Counted from the first letter of the stretch, positions 53,840-63,523 are shown. The stretch: 64,000 nucleotides of DNA from Orenia metallireducens (GCF_003001995.1 NZ_PVNB01000001.1:124001-188000), one strand, 5' to 3'. Numbers and translations: made by a program. Notes: generated from the sequence alone by a model not told the origin.

Positions 53840-54724
53840 TTACCCTGATATATCTTTATTCTCTTGGATGAACCGATTCAAATACTCTTTAAACTCATCC
53901 TTAATGTCATCACGCCCCATAGCAAATTCAATAGTAGCCTCTAAAAATCCTAATTTATTTCCTATATCATATCTCTTTCCACTAAAGACCTTTGCATAAA
54001 CCTCTTCTTTATTCATCAGACTCTGTAAGGCATCGGTTAATTGAATCTCATTACCTTTACCTGGTGGAGTATTCTCTAATATGTTGAATATTTCTGGTGT
54101 AATGATATATCTTCCTAAAATTGCAATATTAGAAGGTGCATCCTCTAAATTAGGCTTCTCCACTAATGCTCTAACTTTATAGAGATCATCATATTGTTCT
54201 GAGTAATCTACAATTCCATACTTATGTACCAAATTATTAGGTACTTCCTGTACTCCAATAATAGTAGACTCTTTCTCTTCAAACTCTTCAATCAATTGTT
54301 TGGTTACAGGCTTATCAGCATTGACAATATCATCACCTAATAAAACTGCAAAAGGTTCATTACCTATAAAGGTTTTAGCACATAAAATAGCATGTCCTAA
54401 TCCTTTAGTCTCTTTTTGTCTTACATAATGAACATTAATCAAATCTGAGATATCCCTAACAGTCTCTAATAACTCCTTCTTTCCCTTAGCCTCTAAAGCC
54501 ATCTCTAACTCTAGATTTCTATCAAAATGGTCTTCGATAGCACGCTTATGCTTTCCAGTTATAATTATCAAGTCCTCAATTCCAGATTCCACTGCTTCTT
54601 CGACAATATACTGAATAGTAGGTTTATCTACTATCGGTAGCATCTCCTTAGGCTGTGCCTTGGTAGCTGGTAAAAATCTAGTTCCTAAACCTGCTGCTGG
54701 AATTACTGCTTTTCTTACTTTCAT
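53840..54724 (-). CDS. galU: UTP-glucose-1-phosphate uridylyltransferase
   Basis: 294 aa from the ATG at 54724 with AAGGAGTG upstream. The nucleotide-binding start [20 protein letters not shown], then [35 protein letters not shown] and [10 protein letters not shown] are standard for GalU. It makes UDP-glucose, which the Ugd encoded 5 kb upstream can oxidise to UDP-glucuronate. Single gene with terminator, in the surface-polysaccharide precursor region. Confidence 0.96.
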   Translation of the reverse strand: MKVRKAVIPAAGLGTRFLPATKAQPKEMLPIVDKPTIQYIVEEAVESGIEDLIIITGKHKRAIEDHFDRNLELEMALEAKGKKELLETVRDISDLINVHYVRQKETKGLGHAILCAKTFIGNEPFAVLLGDDIVNADKPVTKQLIEEFEEKESTIIGVQEVPNNLVHKYGIVDYSEQYDDLYKVRALVEKPNLEDAPSNIAILGRYIITPEIFNILENTPPGKGNEIQLTDALQSLMNKEEVYAKVFSGKRYDIGNKLGFLEATIEFAMGRDDIKDEFKEYLNRFIQENKDISG

Positions 54725-54851
54725 CAACTCACTCCTTATTTTTAGTTTATAGTTAACAGTTAATATAGATAAACAATTCTAGAATAGAATTTAAATATTC
54801 TACTAATTTAATACATTTAACTTCTTAACCAAAAATTTAAACAATAACTTT

Positions 54852-54954
54852 CAGCAACGAATCTCACGAATCTACGCAAATGAGACCAATTGATTTAAAA
54901 TATTAATTAATCCTTTACTCTTTAATTTGTAAGATTCGTGTTAATTCGTTGCTA
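54852..54954. repeat. GCAACGAAT-family hairpin
   Basis: AGCAACGAATCTCACGAATC near the left end is answered by GATTCGTGTTAATTCGTTGCT near the right end, an imperfect hairpin of about 100 bp. It fills part of the 371-bp spacer 54725..55095; nothing else was recognised there. Confidence 0.8.
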
Positions 54955-55095
54955 ATCTTTAGCTTTTGAACTTTAGTCTTAGATTCTACTTTAAACTGTC
55001 ATTATCTATATCTTCATACTTACAATAGTCAGTATCATAATTTTAATTTAATTAATCATAACTAATTACCAATTTTCAACTACTCACTATATTAA

Positions 55096-56277
55096 TTAAA
55101 GATTCATCTCCAAAATCCTCTCTTCTTCACCAATAAATTCTTCTATTTTTTCATTGCTATAGCCAAAGTAATACAGAATCATCTCCATAATTCTTCTACT
55201 AGCCAACCCATCTCCATAAGGATTAATGGCACTAGCCATTTGGCTATACTTTTCTTCATTATTAATTAAGCTATTGACTACATAGTTAATCGTATCCTTT
55301 TCTGTCCCAATTAGCTTAACGGTACCTGCTGCTATTGCTTCTGGTCTTTCGGTAGTATCCCGTAATACCAAGACTGGTTTCCCCAAACTTGGTGCCTCTT
55401 CTTGGATGCCTCCAGAGTCAGTCATAATTAGATAGACCTTTGCCATCAAATTAGCAAATTCTTTATAGGACAAGGGTTCTATCAAATGTACCCTTTCTAA
55501 ACCACCCAAAATATCATTAGCTACCTCTCTCACTCTAGGATTAAGGTGCATAGGAAAGATAAACTCTAATTCAGGATTAGCTAAAGTTAAATCATAAACT
55601 GCATTAAAGATATTTCTAAGCCCACCAGTTAAATTCTCTCTGCGGTGAGTCGTTAAAAGAATCACCTTCTTATTGTTAAAATCAATCTGATTCAATTGCT
55701 TATTATCAAAGCTATAGCCTTCATCCACAACACTCAGTAAAGAATCAATCACGGTATTGCCACTAATATATATATTCTCTTCACTAATATTCTCTCTTAG
55801 TAGATTCTCCTTAGCACCATAAGTAGGGGCAAAATGAAAATTAGCCAATCCCCCTATCAAATGGCGATTAACTTCCTCAGGGTAAGGAGAATATCTATCA
55901 TAACTCCGTAAGCCTGCTTCTATATGTGCAATTGATACTTGCTGATAAAAGCTTGCTAAAGCTGCCACAAAGCTAGTAGTAGTATCACCATGGACTAAGA
56001 CTAAATCAGGTTTCTCTTTGATAATAATCTCCTCTAAGCCCTTTAATATTCTAGCAGTAATCTCAGATAAACTCTGACCTGCCTTCATAATATCTAAATC
56101 ATAATCCGCTCTAATATTAAATAAAGTCAACACTTGATCTAACATCTCTCGGTGCTGAGCCGTTACTGTCACAACCGATTCTATCTCTTCTCTCTTCTCT
56201 AGCTCTTTGATCACAGGCGCCATTTTAATTGCTTCTGGGCGAGTACCAAAGATAGACATAACCTTAAGCTTGTTCAT
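55096..56277 (-). CDS. wecB: UDP-N-acetylglucosamine 2-epimerase (non-hydrolysing)
   Basis: 393 aa from the ATG at 56277 (MNKLKVMSIFG) behind GGAGGT. Family motifs: FGTRPEAIKMAPVI, AHIEAGLRSYDRYSPYPEE, VHGDTTTS, TTHRRENLTGG, and TDSGGIQEEAPSLGKP. It converts UDP-GlcNAc to UDP-ManNAc, used in teichoic, enterobacterial-common-antigen-like or capsular sugars. No UDP-ManNAc dehydrogenase (wecC) is adjacent; the Ugd at 59092 is of glucose type. Confidence 0.96.
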   Translation of the reverse strand: MNKLKVMSIFGTRPEAIKMAPVIKELEKREEIESVVTVTAQHREMLDQVLTLFNIRADYDLDIMKAGQSLSEITARILKGLEEIIIKEKPDLVLVHGDTTTSFVAALASFYQQVSIAHIEAGLRSYDRYSPYPEEVNRHLIGGLANFHFAPTYGAKENLLRENISEENIYISGNTVIDSLLSVVDEGYSFDNKQLNQIDFNNKKVILLTTHRRENLTGGLRNIFNAVYDLTLANPELEFIFPMHLNPRVREVANDILGGLERVHLIEPLSYKEFANLMAKVYLIMTDSGGIQEEAPSLGKPVLVLRDTTERPEAIAAGTVKLIGTEKDTINYVVNSLINNEEKYSQMASAINPYGDGLASRRIMEMILYYFGYSNEKIEEFIGEEERILEMNL

Positions 56278-56405
56278 AAATACCTCCATAATACTGTAAT
56301 TTTAGCTTTAGTATATGGAGAAAGATGATAAAATATTAAGGGATTATTCAAGTGCAGATACTCACAAATTTAAGAAGCAATTATTAAGAACTAATAAAAT
56401 TTTTT

Positions 56406-56501
56406 CAGCCACTAATCTTCACAAATCAATTTAAAACCATTTCAAACAAAAAACTAGGTTCTGCTTTCTATTTGTGTTTAATTCGTACAATTCGTAGCTA
56501 A
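56406..56501. repeat. degenerate GCAACGAAT-family hairpin
   Basis: CAGCCACTAATCTTCACAAATC on the left versus TTAATTCGTACAATTCGTAGCTA on the right; pairing is patchy. The spacer 56278..56666 also has the terminator at 56533 and a quasi-periodic ACTGTAAACC..CTGTAAGCTG stretch near 56625. Confidence 0.6.
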
Positions 56502-56532
56502 ACTATTCTTTTATCTTTTTAATCTTTCTTCT

Positions 56533-56573
56533 CTAATAAAAATAAGAGCTACAAGTAAAAACCTGTAACTCTC
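56533..56573 (-). terminator. terminator of the AAA-ATPase gene
   Basis: On the minus strand AGAGTTACA pairs with TGTAGCTCT, followed by TATTTTTATT. A near-identical unit is at 58982..59023, with the differing positions still able to pair. Confidence 0.75.
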
Positions 56574-56666
56574 GCATCGCTTGTCTGTGTAAGCCTGTGC
56601 CTAATATTTTCTTTTGATTTTCAAGTTCTTAACTGTAAACCATACACTGTAAGCTGTAAATTTAAT

Positions 56667-58214
56667 TTATACCCAGATAGCAAATATCTCTTTACCATTC
56701 TTTTTAACCATTTCTTCTTTATATTCTTTATTTTTGTTAAAATTAAAGCTTATTAGATATCCCTTTTCTACACTCTGTTTATCCAGATAATCTACTAATT
56801 GAATTAATCCTTCTTGATGATATTTCTCTCCTCGCCAAATCTTTAACTCTACTATATATTTTTTATCAAGATAAGTAATTACTACATCTAATCTCTTCTC
56901 TTGGGAGGTCTGAACTTCTTTAAAGTCAAAGCCTTTACCATTAATAATCGGCTTAATAAAAGCAAGAAAGATTAATCGTCCATTTCTTTCTAAAAATTCT
57001 TGATCTTTATCACTATACTGCTCTTTGATGAAGAGTTGAAATTTCTTTAATATTTTCTTGAAATATAAATAGCCATCTGCTCTAATAAAATTTTCTCTAA
57101 AATTATAACTTATCTTATTGAGGTTAGTTTCTATTTTTGAACTCATATAGTTATATATTCTCTGTTCGTAAATTCTATTGTGAACTTTCACTATTCCATT
57201 ATTGTTTTTTAGAATACCATATAATTCCCCTAATTGAATGATAGGATTATCTAAATTATAAGTTATTCTTTCACCATCCATAATTATTTTATAAATAAGT
57301 TGATATAAATCGTTATCATTTTCTATATTCTTAATCAGACTTTTAAAATTTGTATTTTGCTCATTCAATAGTATTTTAATTGCTTTTATTAGATTAGCTT
57401 CCATCCAATTTTGTTCTTTTAGTGATTCATCAACTGTTTTTGCTAGTTTACTGACTAAGTAAGGATGTCCTGAAGTATAATAATATATCTTTTGAGCAAT
57501 TTCTTCTACATTTAGCTTAATATTCTGATCTTCTTGATACTCTTCTAACATTGTAGCTATCTCTACTGAGTTAAAGCTCATCTCTACATCAAATTCTACT
57601 GCTATATTCCAAGGGCTATTATACTTCTGTTCATCATCTGGCCTTAATTTAAGTTTTAGATTCTTAACATCATAAACTCCTGCTAAAATAATACTATGAA
57701 ATGTATAATCCTCTCCTCTTTGTGCCATTAAAAATTTATTTCTCAGCATACCTAAAAAATCTAAAAATAACTGATTATTACTACTTTTATCTACTTCATC
57801 TATCATTAATACTATTTTTTTATTACTCTCTAATATTAAATCAGTTAGCAAATAGCTAAGTTCACCTATGTTCTCTATCTCATCATTATCCAATACCTTT
57901 AGTAAATCAATTTCTTTTTTAAACTTCAAGTTTCTTTTAATTTCCCTCAAAAAACTCTTTATAAAGCTCTCTTCGGAGTTAAAAACTTTACTACTCATCC
58001 CTTCAAAACTGATACTGATTACTAAATAGCCCCTTTTAGTCAATCTTCTCCCAAGTAAATAGATAGTTGTAGTCTTTCCATACTGTCTAGGTCTATTAAT
58101 TGTAAAGTATCTTCCCTTTTCTACCAGTTTCTCTATCTGAGCTAGTTTATTCGATATATCTACCATATAATGTTTATCTGGAATGCAGGTTCCTGTTACA
58201 TTGAATTCTTTCAT
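56667..58214 (-). CDS. AAA-ATPase-like protein with PD-(D/E)XK nuclease domain
   Basis: 515 aa from the ATG at 58214 (MKEFNVTGTCIPDKHYM) behind GGAGG; the longer frame lacks a site. Walker A RPRQYGKTTTIY and Walker B IVLMIDEVDKSS mark an AAA-ATPase_like (PF09820-type) domain over about 1-290. The C-terminal ~110 residues hold a PD-(D/E)XK-type core, RLDVVITYLDKKYIVELKIW, then YHQEGLIQLVDYL (DUF1703 type). The family is expanded in anaerobes; its function is unknown. It interrupts a polysaccharide gene region and is bordered by repeats, suggesting it is mobile cargo. Confidence 0.9.
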   Translation of the reverse strand: MKEFNVTGTCIPDKHYMVDISNKLAQIEKLVEKGRYFTINRPRQYGKTTTIYLLGRRLTKRGYLVISISFEGMSSKVFNSEESFIKSFLREIKRNLKFKKEIDLLKVLDNDEIENIGELSYLLTDLILESNKKIVLMIDEVDKSSNNQLFLDFLGMLRNKFLMAQRGEDYTFHSIILAGVYDVKNLKLKLRPDDEQKYNSPWNIAVEFDVEMSFNSVEIATMLEEYQEDQNIKLNVEEIAQKIYYYTSGHPYLVSKLAKTVDESLKEQNWMEANLIKAIKILLNEQNTNFKSLIKNIENDNDLYQLIYKIIMDGERITYNLDNPIIQLGELYGILKNNNGIVKVHNRIYEQRIYNYMSSKIETNLNKISYNFRENFIRADGYLYFKKILKKFQLFIKEQYSDKDQEFLERNGRLIFLAFIKPIINGKGFDFKEVQTSQEKRLDVVITYLDKKYIVELKIWRGEKYHQEGLIQLVDYLDKQSVEKGYLISFNFNKNKEYKEEMVKKNGKEIFAIWV

Positions 58215-58414
58215 AATTTCAACCTCCATATTCTTCCTTATGTTAGTCTTATTATAACCCACTGCTTTTCTTTTATCAATAAGTTACTTAACACAGTTTA
58301 TATATATAACACGAAAAAGAATTTGAATTCTTAAAATGCTTTTTTTGACACTGATTAAAATCTGATTAAGTTCTGATTTAAAATCTTAATAATCTTTTAT
58401 CTCAATCCGTTTTT

Positions 58415-58475
58415 ATCACCCCAAGAGTACTTCCTCAGTCAACAGAGGTCGTTTCCTTCAGGGGGCTGTGTTAAT
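58415..58475. repeat. right half of a nested hairpin element
   Basis: ATCACCCCAAGAGTACTTC followed by CTTCAGGGGGCTGTG matches the right arms of the element at 31474..31686. The left half is missing. Confidence 0.55.
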
Positions 58476-58560
58476 CTGCGTCTAATATTCTTTTGACTTT
58501 AAGTTGTTTATAATATGAAATCTTTATCGATTTCTATATAGTATAAGGCAAAAAATAATT

Positions 58561-58594
58561 TTAGCAACGAATTACGCCAATAAACGCGAATTAA
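58561..58594. repeat. GCAACGAAT-family left arm
   Basis: TTAGCAACGAATTACGCCAA then TAAACGCGAATTAA. Its best complementary partner is the far right arm at about 58922..58957, so the two could be the ends of one element enclosing the GxxExxY remnant. Confidence 0.6.
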
Positions 58595-58664
58595 GAACAA
58601 AAAATTTATATAAGAATATTAAAACTTACTAACTAATTCATCATATTAACTAATCTTTCATACT

Positions 58665-58763
58665 CTAACTTTTTTCTAGGAATCCATAACCTAACTCGTT
58701 ATAGACTTCCATTGCTAAGCCAACTATTCTATAGGATAAATCTTTATGTATTATCTTACTCAC
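58665..58763 (-). pseudogene. N-terminal remnant of a GxxExxY-family gene
   Basis: Behind GGGAGG, a GTG opens a 32-codon frame: SKIIHKDLSYRIVGLAMEVY then NELGYGFLEKS. This is the conserved start of GxxExxY proteins (PDDEXK_3; normal text GFLEKVYENAL) and stops just before the Tyr of the motif. The ~90 C-terminal residues are not present. It lies between two repeat arms of the GCAACGAAT family. Confidence 0.75.
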
Positions 58764-58849
58764 AGTACATTCCTCCCATCATCTATATTTTACCAATAAA
58801 TCATACTTTTATGAGGGAAGATTTTCAAATAAAAATCTTAAAGATATCT

Positions 58850-58957
58850 TTTGCAACAAATTACACGAATAGATGTGAATTTAGGTCAAAACCTTTTAAA
58901 ATCTTACTTTAGTCTTTTAATCTTTAATTCGTGTGATTCATTTTAATTCGCTGCTAA
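58850..58957. repeat. GCAACGAAT-family hairpin
   Basis: GCAACAAATTACACGAATAG on the left is answered by TAATTCGTGTGATTCATTTT and AATTCGCTGCTAA on the right. Confidence 0.8.
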
Positions 58958-58981
58958 TTTTTTATTTTCTTCTTTTAGTTT

Positions 58982-59023
58982 AATAATAAAAATAAGAGCT
59001 ACAAGTAAAAACTCGCAACTCTC
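58982..59023 (-). terminator. terminator of ugd
   Basis: On the minus strand AGAGTTGCG pairs with TGTAGCTCT using wobbles, followed by TATTTTTATTA. Same unit as 56533..56573. Confidence 0.7.
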
Positions 59024-59091
59024 ATCTCAACTCACTCTTCTATTTCTTGATTTTAACTGTCCACTATCAACTATACATTATCAACTACTCT

Positions 59092-60258
59092 TTAGTCTCT
59101 CCGATATAAATCCCTTGTATATACCTTCTCCTCTACATCTTCTAGCTCTTGATTCATTCGATTAGCAACTATCACATCTGATATCTCTTTAAACTCTTCT
59201 AAATCTCTAACTACTTTTGAATGGAAGAACTCCTCCTCTTCTAAAGTCGGCTCATAGATAACTACTTCTATCCCCTTAGCCTTAATTCGCTCCATAACCC
59301 CTTGTATAGCTGAAGCTCTAAAATTATCAGAACCTGATTTCATTATTAGCCTATAAACTCCCACTACCTCAGGATCTTTCTTCAGTATCATCTCCGCAAT
59401 GTGATCTTTTCTAGTACTATTTGCATCAACTATAGCATGAATGATATTATTCGGTACATCAGCATAGTTTGCTCTAAGCTGCTTCGTATCCTTAGGTAAG
59501 CAATATCCCCCATAGCCAAAGGAAGGATTATTGTAATGTCCACCAATTCGAGGATCAAGGCAAACACCTTCAATAATCTGTTTAGTATCTAACCCCTTTG
59601 ATTCTGCATAGGTATCTAACTCATTAAAGTATGAGACTCTCAATGCCAAATAGGTATTAGCAAACAACTTAATCGCTTCTGCTTCTGTAGAATCTGTAAA
59701 TAAAACTGGAATCTCCTCTTTAATAGCACCTTCAGCCAATAACTCTGCAAAGCGTTCTGCTCGCTGAGACTGTTCTCCTACTACTATACGAGACGGATAT
59801 AAGTTATCATATAAGGCTTTTCCTTCTCTTAAAAACTCCGGTGAAAAGATAATATTTTCAGTGTCATATTTTTCTTTAATAGACTTAGTATAACCTACTG
59901 GGATTGTAGATTTAATGACCATTGTAGCCTCAGGATTTATCTCTAGGACATCTTCGATAACCCCTTCTACGGTCTTAGTATTAAAGTAATTTGTTTCTGT
60001 ATCATAATCGGTTGGGGTAGCAATTATAATAAATTCTGCATCTTTATAAGCTTTTTCCTTATCTAAAGTTGCTATTAAGTTTAACTCTTTAGTAGCCAGA
60101 TATTCTTCTATCTCTTGGTCTGCTATTGGTGATTTTTTATTGTTGATTAAATCTACCTTTTCTTGTATGATATCTAAGGCTACTACCTCATTATGCTGAG
60201 CTAAAAGAACTGCATTGGATAGCCCTACATAGCCTGTTCCTGCTACTGCTATTTTCAT
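59092..60258 (-). CDS. ugd: UDP-glucose 6-dehydrogenase
   Basis: 388 aa, the size of the E. coli-type enzyme. N-terminal Rossmann motif [13 protein letters not shown], then [25 protein letters not shown], and the catalytic Cys in [11 protein letters not shown]. The C-terminal domain follows the conserved [18 protein letters not shown]. It oxidises UDP-glucose (from GalU) to UDP-glucuronate for surface polysaccharide. AAGGAGTG precedes the ATG. 75 bp separate it from rfbB, with GTAAGAAGTAAGTAG-type quasi-repeats in the gap. Confidence 0.95.
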   Translation of the reverse strand: MKIAVAGTGYVGLSNAVLLAQHNEVVALDIIQEKVDLINNKKSPIADQEIEEYLATKELNLIATLDKEKAYKDAEFIIIATPTDYDTETNYFNTKTVEGVIEDVLEINPEATMVIKSTIPVGYTKSIKEKYDTENIIFSPEFLREGKALYDNLYPSRIVVGEQSQRAERFAELLAEGAIKEEIPVLFTDSTEAEAIKLFANTYLALRVSYFNELDTYAESKGLDTKQIIEGVCLDPRIGGHYNNPSFGYGGYCLPKDTKQLRANYADVPNNIIHAIVDANSTRKDHIAEMILKKDPEVVGVYRLIMKSGSDNFRASAIQGVMERIKAKGIEVVIYEPTLEEEEFFHSKVVRDLEEFKEISDVIVANRMNQELEDVEEKVYTRDLYRRD

Positions 60259-60333
60259 GTATGTTCACTCCTTTAAATAATCAAAAGTAAGAAGTAAGTA
60301 GTGAATAGAATCACTTCTCACCTCTTACTGCTT

Positions 60334-61530
60334 TTAGTTTTCGTACATTTGTTTATAATACTTTTGATAATCTCCACTCGCTACTTCTTCTACCCATTCT
60401 TGATTATCTAGATACCATCTAATAGTCTTTTCTATACCATCTTCAAAATTAGTTTCTGGATACCAACCAAGTTCTGTCGCTATCTTTGTAGGATCAATAG
60501 CATATCTCATATCATGCCCAAGACGATCCTTAACAAAAATAATTAAATCATAATTAATATTTTCTAAATCTGTCTTTAATACTTTTGAGTATTCTGGCTC
60601 TTCTTTCATAATCTTAGCAATTGTATCTATAGTAAGTTTTACGATATTAATATTTTGCTCTTCATTGAAACCACCTACATTATATACTTCACCTAATCTA
60701 CCATTGTTTACAACCATATCAATAGCCTTAGCATGGTCTTCTACATATAACCAATCCCTTACATTTTTCCCATCACCATAAACAGGCAATTTCTTACCTG
60801 AAAGAATATTTTTAATAATTAGAGGGATTAATTTTTCAGGGAAATGATATGGTCCATAGTTATTACTACAACGAGTAATATTAACTGGCATTTTATATGT
60901 TTCTGCATATGCCATCACAATCATATCAGCACTTGCCTTTGAAGATGAATATGGACTTCTTGGGTCAATTGGAGTTTCTTCTGTAAAGAAGTTATCACCA
61001 TAAGTCTTTAAATTAACTCTATCTTTAACTACCTGCTTAACCTCTTCATCTTCTAAAAGAAGGTCTATCGCTTCTTCATAATCTTTTGATAATGAACCAT
61101 AAACTTCATCTGTGGAAACTTGTAAATATTTTACTCCATCTTTATAAATCGGATATCCACCTTCATCTTTTCCTAGCATCCAATGTGCTTTAGCTACATC
61201 TAATAAATTCTGTGTTCCAAGAATATTAGTTTCTAGAAAGATTTGAGGATTTTCAATCGATCTATCTACATGAGATTCAGCTGCAAAGTTAACAACATAA
61301 TCTATATTGTTTCTATAAAAGATGTTATCAACTAATTCTCTATTTTTAATATCACCTTTTACAAACTCAACTCTATCATCTTTAATTTCGTCCTTAATCG
61401 TACCTAAATTCCCAGCATAAGTCAGCTTATCTAGAATAACAATCTTAATATCCTCATACTTCTTTAACATGTATTTTGTAAAGTTGGCACCGATAAATCC
61501 AGCAGCACCAGTTACTAAATATGTTTTCAT
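60334..61530 (-). CDS. rfbB: dTDP-glucose 4,6-dehydratase (long form)
   Basis: 398 aa, longer than the usual 330-360. NAD-binding GAAGFIGANFTKYML, STDEVYG with the active Asp-Glu, and the catalytic YSSSKAS are clear. The extra length is an acidic insertion of about 40 residues just after DEVYG (YEEAIDLLLEDEEVKQVVKD). It converts dTDP-glucose to the 4-keto-6-deoxy sugar in dTDP-rhamnose synthesis. AGGAGGT precedes the ATG. The rfbA gene is not in the window and may lie past the right edge. Confidence 0.95.
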   Translation of the reverse strand: MKTYLVTGAAGFIGANFTKYMLKKYEDIKIVILDKLTYAGNLGTIKDEIKDDRVEFVKGDIKNRELVDNIFYRNNIDYVVNFAAESHVDRSIENPQIFLETNILGTQNLLDVAKAHWMLGKDEGGYPIYKDGVKYLQVSTDEVYGSLSKDYEEAIDLLLEDEEVKQVVKDRVNLKTYGDNFFTEETPIDPRSPYSSSKASADMIVMAYAETYKMPVNITRCSNNYGPYHFPEKLIPLIIKNILSGKKLPVYGDGKNVRDWLYVEDHAKAIDMVVNNGRLGEVYNVGGFNEEQNINIVKLTIDTIAKIMKEEPEYSKVLKTDLENINYDLIIFVKDRLGHDMRYAIDPTKIATELGWYPETNFEDGIEKTIRWYLDNQEWVEEVASGDYQKYYKQMYEN

Positions 61531-61556
61531 ATAAACCTCCTGATTTCTTTAAATTT

Positions 61557-61659
61557 TACCACAGAGTCACAGAGTAAACTGAGATTACACAGAGATTTAT
61601 TATTAATTTTAAATATTTTCCCTGTGTTAACTCCATTATTATGTGCCTCTATGGTTAAT
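61557..61659. repeat. ACAGAG-family hairpin, copy 1
   Basis: ACCACAGAGTCACAGAGTAA on the left, then CTGTGTTAACTCC and CTCTATGGTTAAT on the right, pairing as a ~100-bp imperfect hairpin with an AT-rich loop. Lies between rfbD and rfbB. Confidence 0.85.
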
Positions 61660-61693
61660 CTTTAATTTTTATAATTTAACAATACGTAAAATC

Positions 61694-61795
61694 TACCACT
61701 GAGACACAGAGTACACTGAGTAGTCACTGAGTTTTTATTTTTAATTTTATTTATTTCTCTGTGTTAACTCCTTCTCTCTGTGACTCTGTGGTTAT
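61694..61795. repeat. ACAGAG-family hairpin, copy 2
   Basis: CCACTGAGACACAGAGTACA on the left; CTCTGTGTTAACTCC and CTGTGACTCTGTGGTTA on the right. Tandem with copy 1, and ends just behind rfbD's stop codon. Confidence 0.85.
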
Positions 61796-61802
61796 CTTTT
61801 TA

Positions 61803-62675
61803 TTATAATTCTCCATTATCAGTCAATTCTTTCAGAAATCTATCAATCCCATCTTTCCAATCAGGCATCTTTCTTCCAATAACCTCTTCCGCTTTTGAAC
61901 TATCTAGCTTACTATATTCAGCCCTTTTAGCAGGAAGATTAAAGTCGACTGTTTTAGCCCTACCTAACTTTCCTTTCCAAGCTATACTTTCTAAAACATA
62001 CTTAGCTTGCTCATACTTACTCGCCTCTCCACTATTTGAGAGATGGTATAATCCATACTTACCTGTTTGAATTAAATCCCAAGAATAAACCGCTAAATCC
62101 CATGAATAAGTTGGAACAGAAACCTGATCATCTACTATATTAAGTTCATCTCTACTTTTAGACCAATTTATAATAGATTTATTAAAATTATTATTACCTA
62201 TACCAAATACCCAAGAGGTTCTGATCACAAATGATTTATCATAGGCACCTAACACTGCTTGCTCTCCTTGAGCCTTTGACTTACCATATATAGAAAGGGG
62301 ATTTATCTTATCTTCTTCTTTATAAGGACAATTTTTTGTTCCGTCAAATACAAAATCTGTAGAATAAGTTACAAAAGTTGCTCCCTTCTCCTTAGCAATC
62401 TCCGCTAGCTTCTTAGGAGCATCACAGTTCAATGCAAAAGCCTTATCCTCTTCTTCCTCAGCCTTATCTACATTATTATAGGCAGCACAGTTGATAATGA
62501 TATCAATCTCTTTACCTGCTACAAATTTCTTCACTACCTGATAGTCAGTAATATCCAATGATATACAACCATTGTCTGCAATATAATCTGTAGCTATATA
62601 TTCTTCTCCCAGCTGATTAAAAAGTTTCTGAAAATCTTGGCCTAACTGACCATTGGCACCAGTTAAAAATATCAT
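61803..62675 (-). CDS. rfbD: dTDP-4-dehydrorhamnose reductase
   Basis: 290 aa from the ATG at 62675 (MIFLTGANGQLGQDF) behind AAGGAGG; the longer frame begins inside a repeat and has no site. NADP-binding GANGQLGQ, YSTDFVFDG, and the catalytic YGKSKAQGE are standard. Last step of dTDP-L-rhamnose synthesis. It is separated from rfbC by one ACAGAG-type hairpin and from rfbB by two. Confidence 0.95.
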   Translation of the reverse strand: MIFLTGANGQLGQDFQKLFNQLGEEYIATDYIADNGCISLDITDYQVVKKFVAGKEIDIIINCAAYNNVDKAEEEEDKAFALNCDAPKKLAEIAKEKGATFVTYSTDFVFDGTKNCPYKEEDKINPLSIYGKSKAQGEQAVLGAYDKSFVIRTSWVFGIGNNNFNKSIINWSKSRDELNIVDDQVSVPTYSWDLAVYSWDLIQTGKYGLYHLSNSGEASKYEQAKYVLESIAWKGKLGRAKTVDFNLPAKRAEYSKLDSSKAEEVIGRKMPDWKDGIDRFLKELTDNGEL

Positions 62676-62700
62676 AACAGCCTCCTTATACATAAAAAAT

Positions 62701-62792
62701 TTAACCACTGAGGCACTAAGAACACTGAGAATTCACAGAGTTTTATTTCTTTTCTCTGTGCTAACTCCTTTACTCTGTGACTCTGTGGTTAA
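62701..62792. repeat. ACAGAG-family hairpin, copy 3
   Basis: CCACTGAGGCACTAAGAACA on the left; CTCTGTGCTAACTCC and CTGTGACTCTGTGGTTAA on the right. It fills the whole rfbC-rfbD gap, and its last TTA is the rfbC stop codon. Confidence 0.87.
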
Positions 62793-63352
62793 TTCTCTAT
62801 ATCTCTTAATTTCGGTAATTTCTTATCTTTATCAGATAACAATAAATCTTCTTCTTTAATATTATACTCCTCCAAAGGCCAATCTATCGCTATATCTTTA
62901 TCATTCCAAATAATCCCCGCATCATATTCTGGATGATAATAGTTAGTAGTCTTATACATAAACTCTGCTTCATCTGTTACAGCTACAAATCCATGGGCAA
63001 ACCCTTCTGGAATATAAAACATCTTCTTATTCTCTTCCGAAAGAATAATTCCAAAATACTCTCCATAAGTCTCTGACCCTTCTCTTAAATCGACAGCCAC
63101 ATCATAGACAGTCCCTTTGATAGCTCTAACAAGTTTTCCTTGGGAATACTTAGTTTGAAAATGCAACCCACGCAATGTACCTTTCTTAGACTTAGAATGA
63201 TTATCTTGAACAAAATCCATCTCAAGACCTATCTCAACAAACTCTTTCTTGTTGTAACTTTCCATAAAAAATCCACGGTGATCACCAAAGACAGTTGGTT
63301 CAATTATGTATAAATCTTTAATTGGAGTTTCTATCTTTTTAAACTTCCCCAT
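62789..63352 (-). CDS. rfbC: dTDP-4-dehydrorhamnose 3,5-epimerase
   Basis: 187 aa, normal length. Family text: IEPTVFGDHRGFFMESYNKK, HSKSKKGTLRGLHFQ (catalytic His), GTVYDVAVDLREGS, and PEGFAHGFV. It epimerises the 4-keto sugar between RfbB and RfbD. GGAGGT precedes the ATG. First gene of the visible rfb set; two ACAGAG hairpins and a GxxExxY pseudogene lie upstream. Confidence 0.96.
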   Translation of the reverse strand: MGKFKKIETPIKDLYIIEPTVFGDHRGFFMESYNKKEFVEIGLEMDFVQDNHSKSKKGTLRGLHFQTKYSQGKLVRAIKGTVYDVAVDLREGSETYGEYFGIILSEENKKMFYIPEGFAHGFVAVTDEAEFMYKTTNYYHPEYDAGIIWNDKDIAIDWPLEEYNIKEEDLLLSDKDKKLPKLRDIEN

Positions 63353-63407
63353 TTTAAACCTCCATTAAAATATTATTATACTAATTTCAGTAATATCTGA
63401 ACTACTT

Positions 63408-63498
63408 TACCACTGAGACACAGAGAACACTGAGTTTTCACAGAGTTTTACTAACAATTTTTATTTTTTTCTGTATTAACCCGTTACTCTGTGGTTAG
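63408..63498. repeat. ACAGAG-family hairpin, copy 4
   Basis: CCACTGAGACACAGAGAACA on the left; TGTATTAACCCGTTACTCTG then TGGTTA on the right. Confidence 0.83.
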
Positions 63499-63523
63499 CT
63501 TTGCTTTTCAATAATAAAATATC

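Noticed and set aside
56667-58214. Restriction-modification or known defence operon
   Set aside because: A single ATPase-nuclease gene without methylase or specificity partner; family function unknown.
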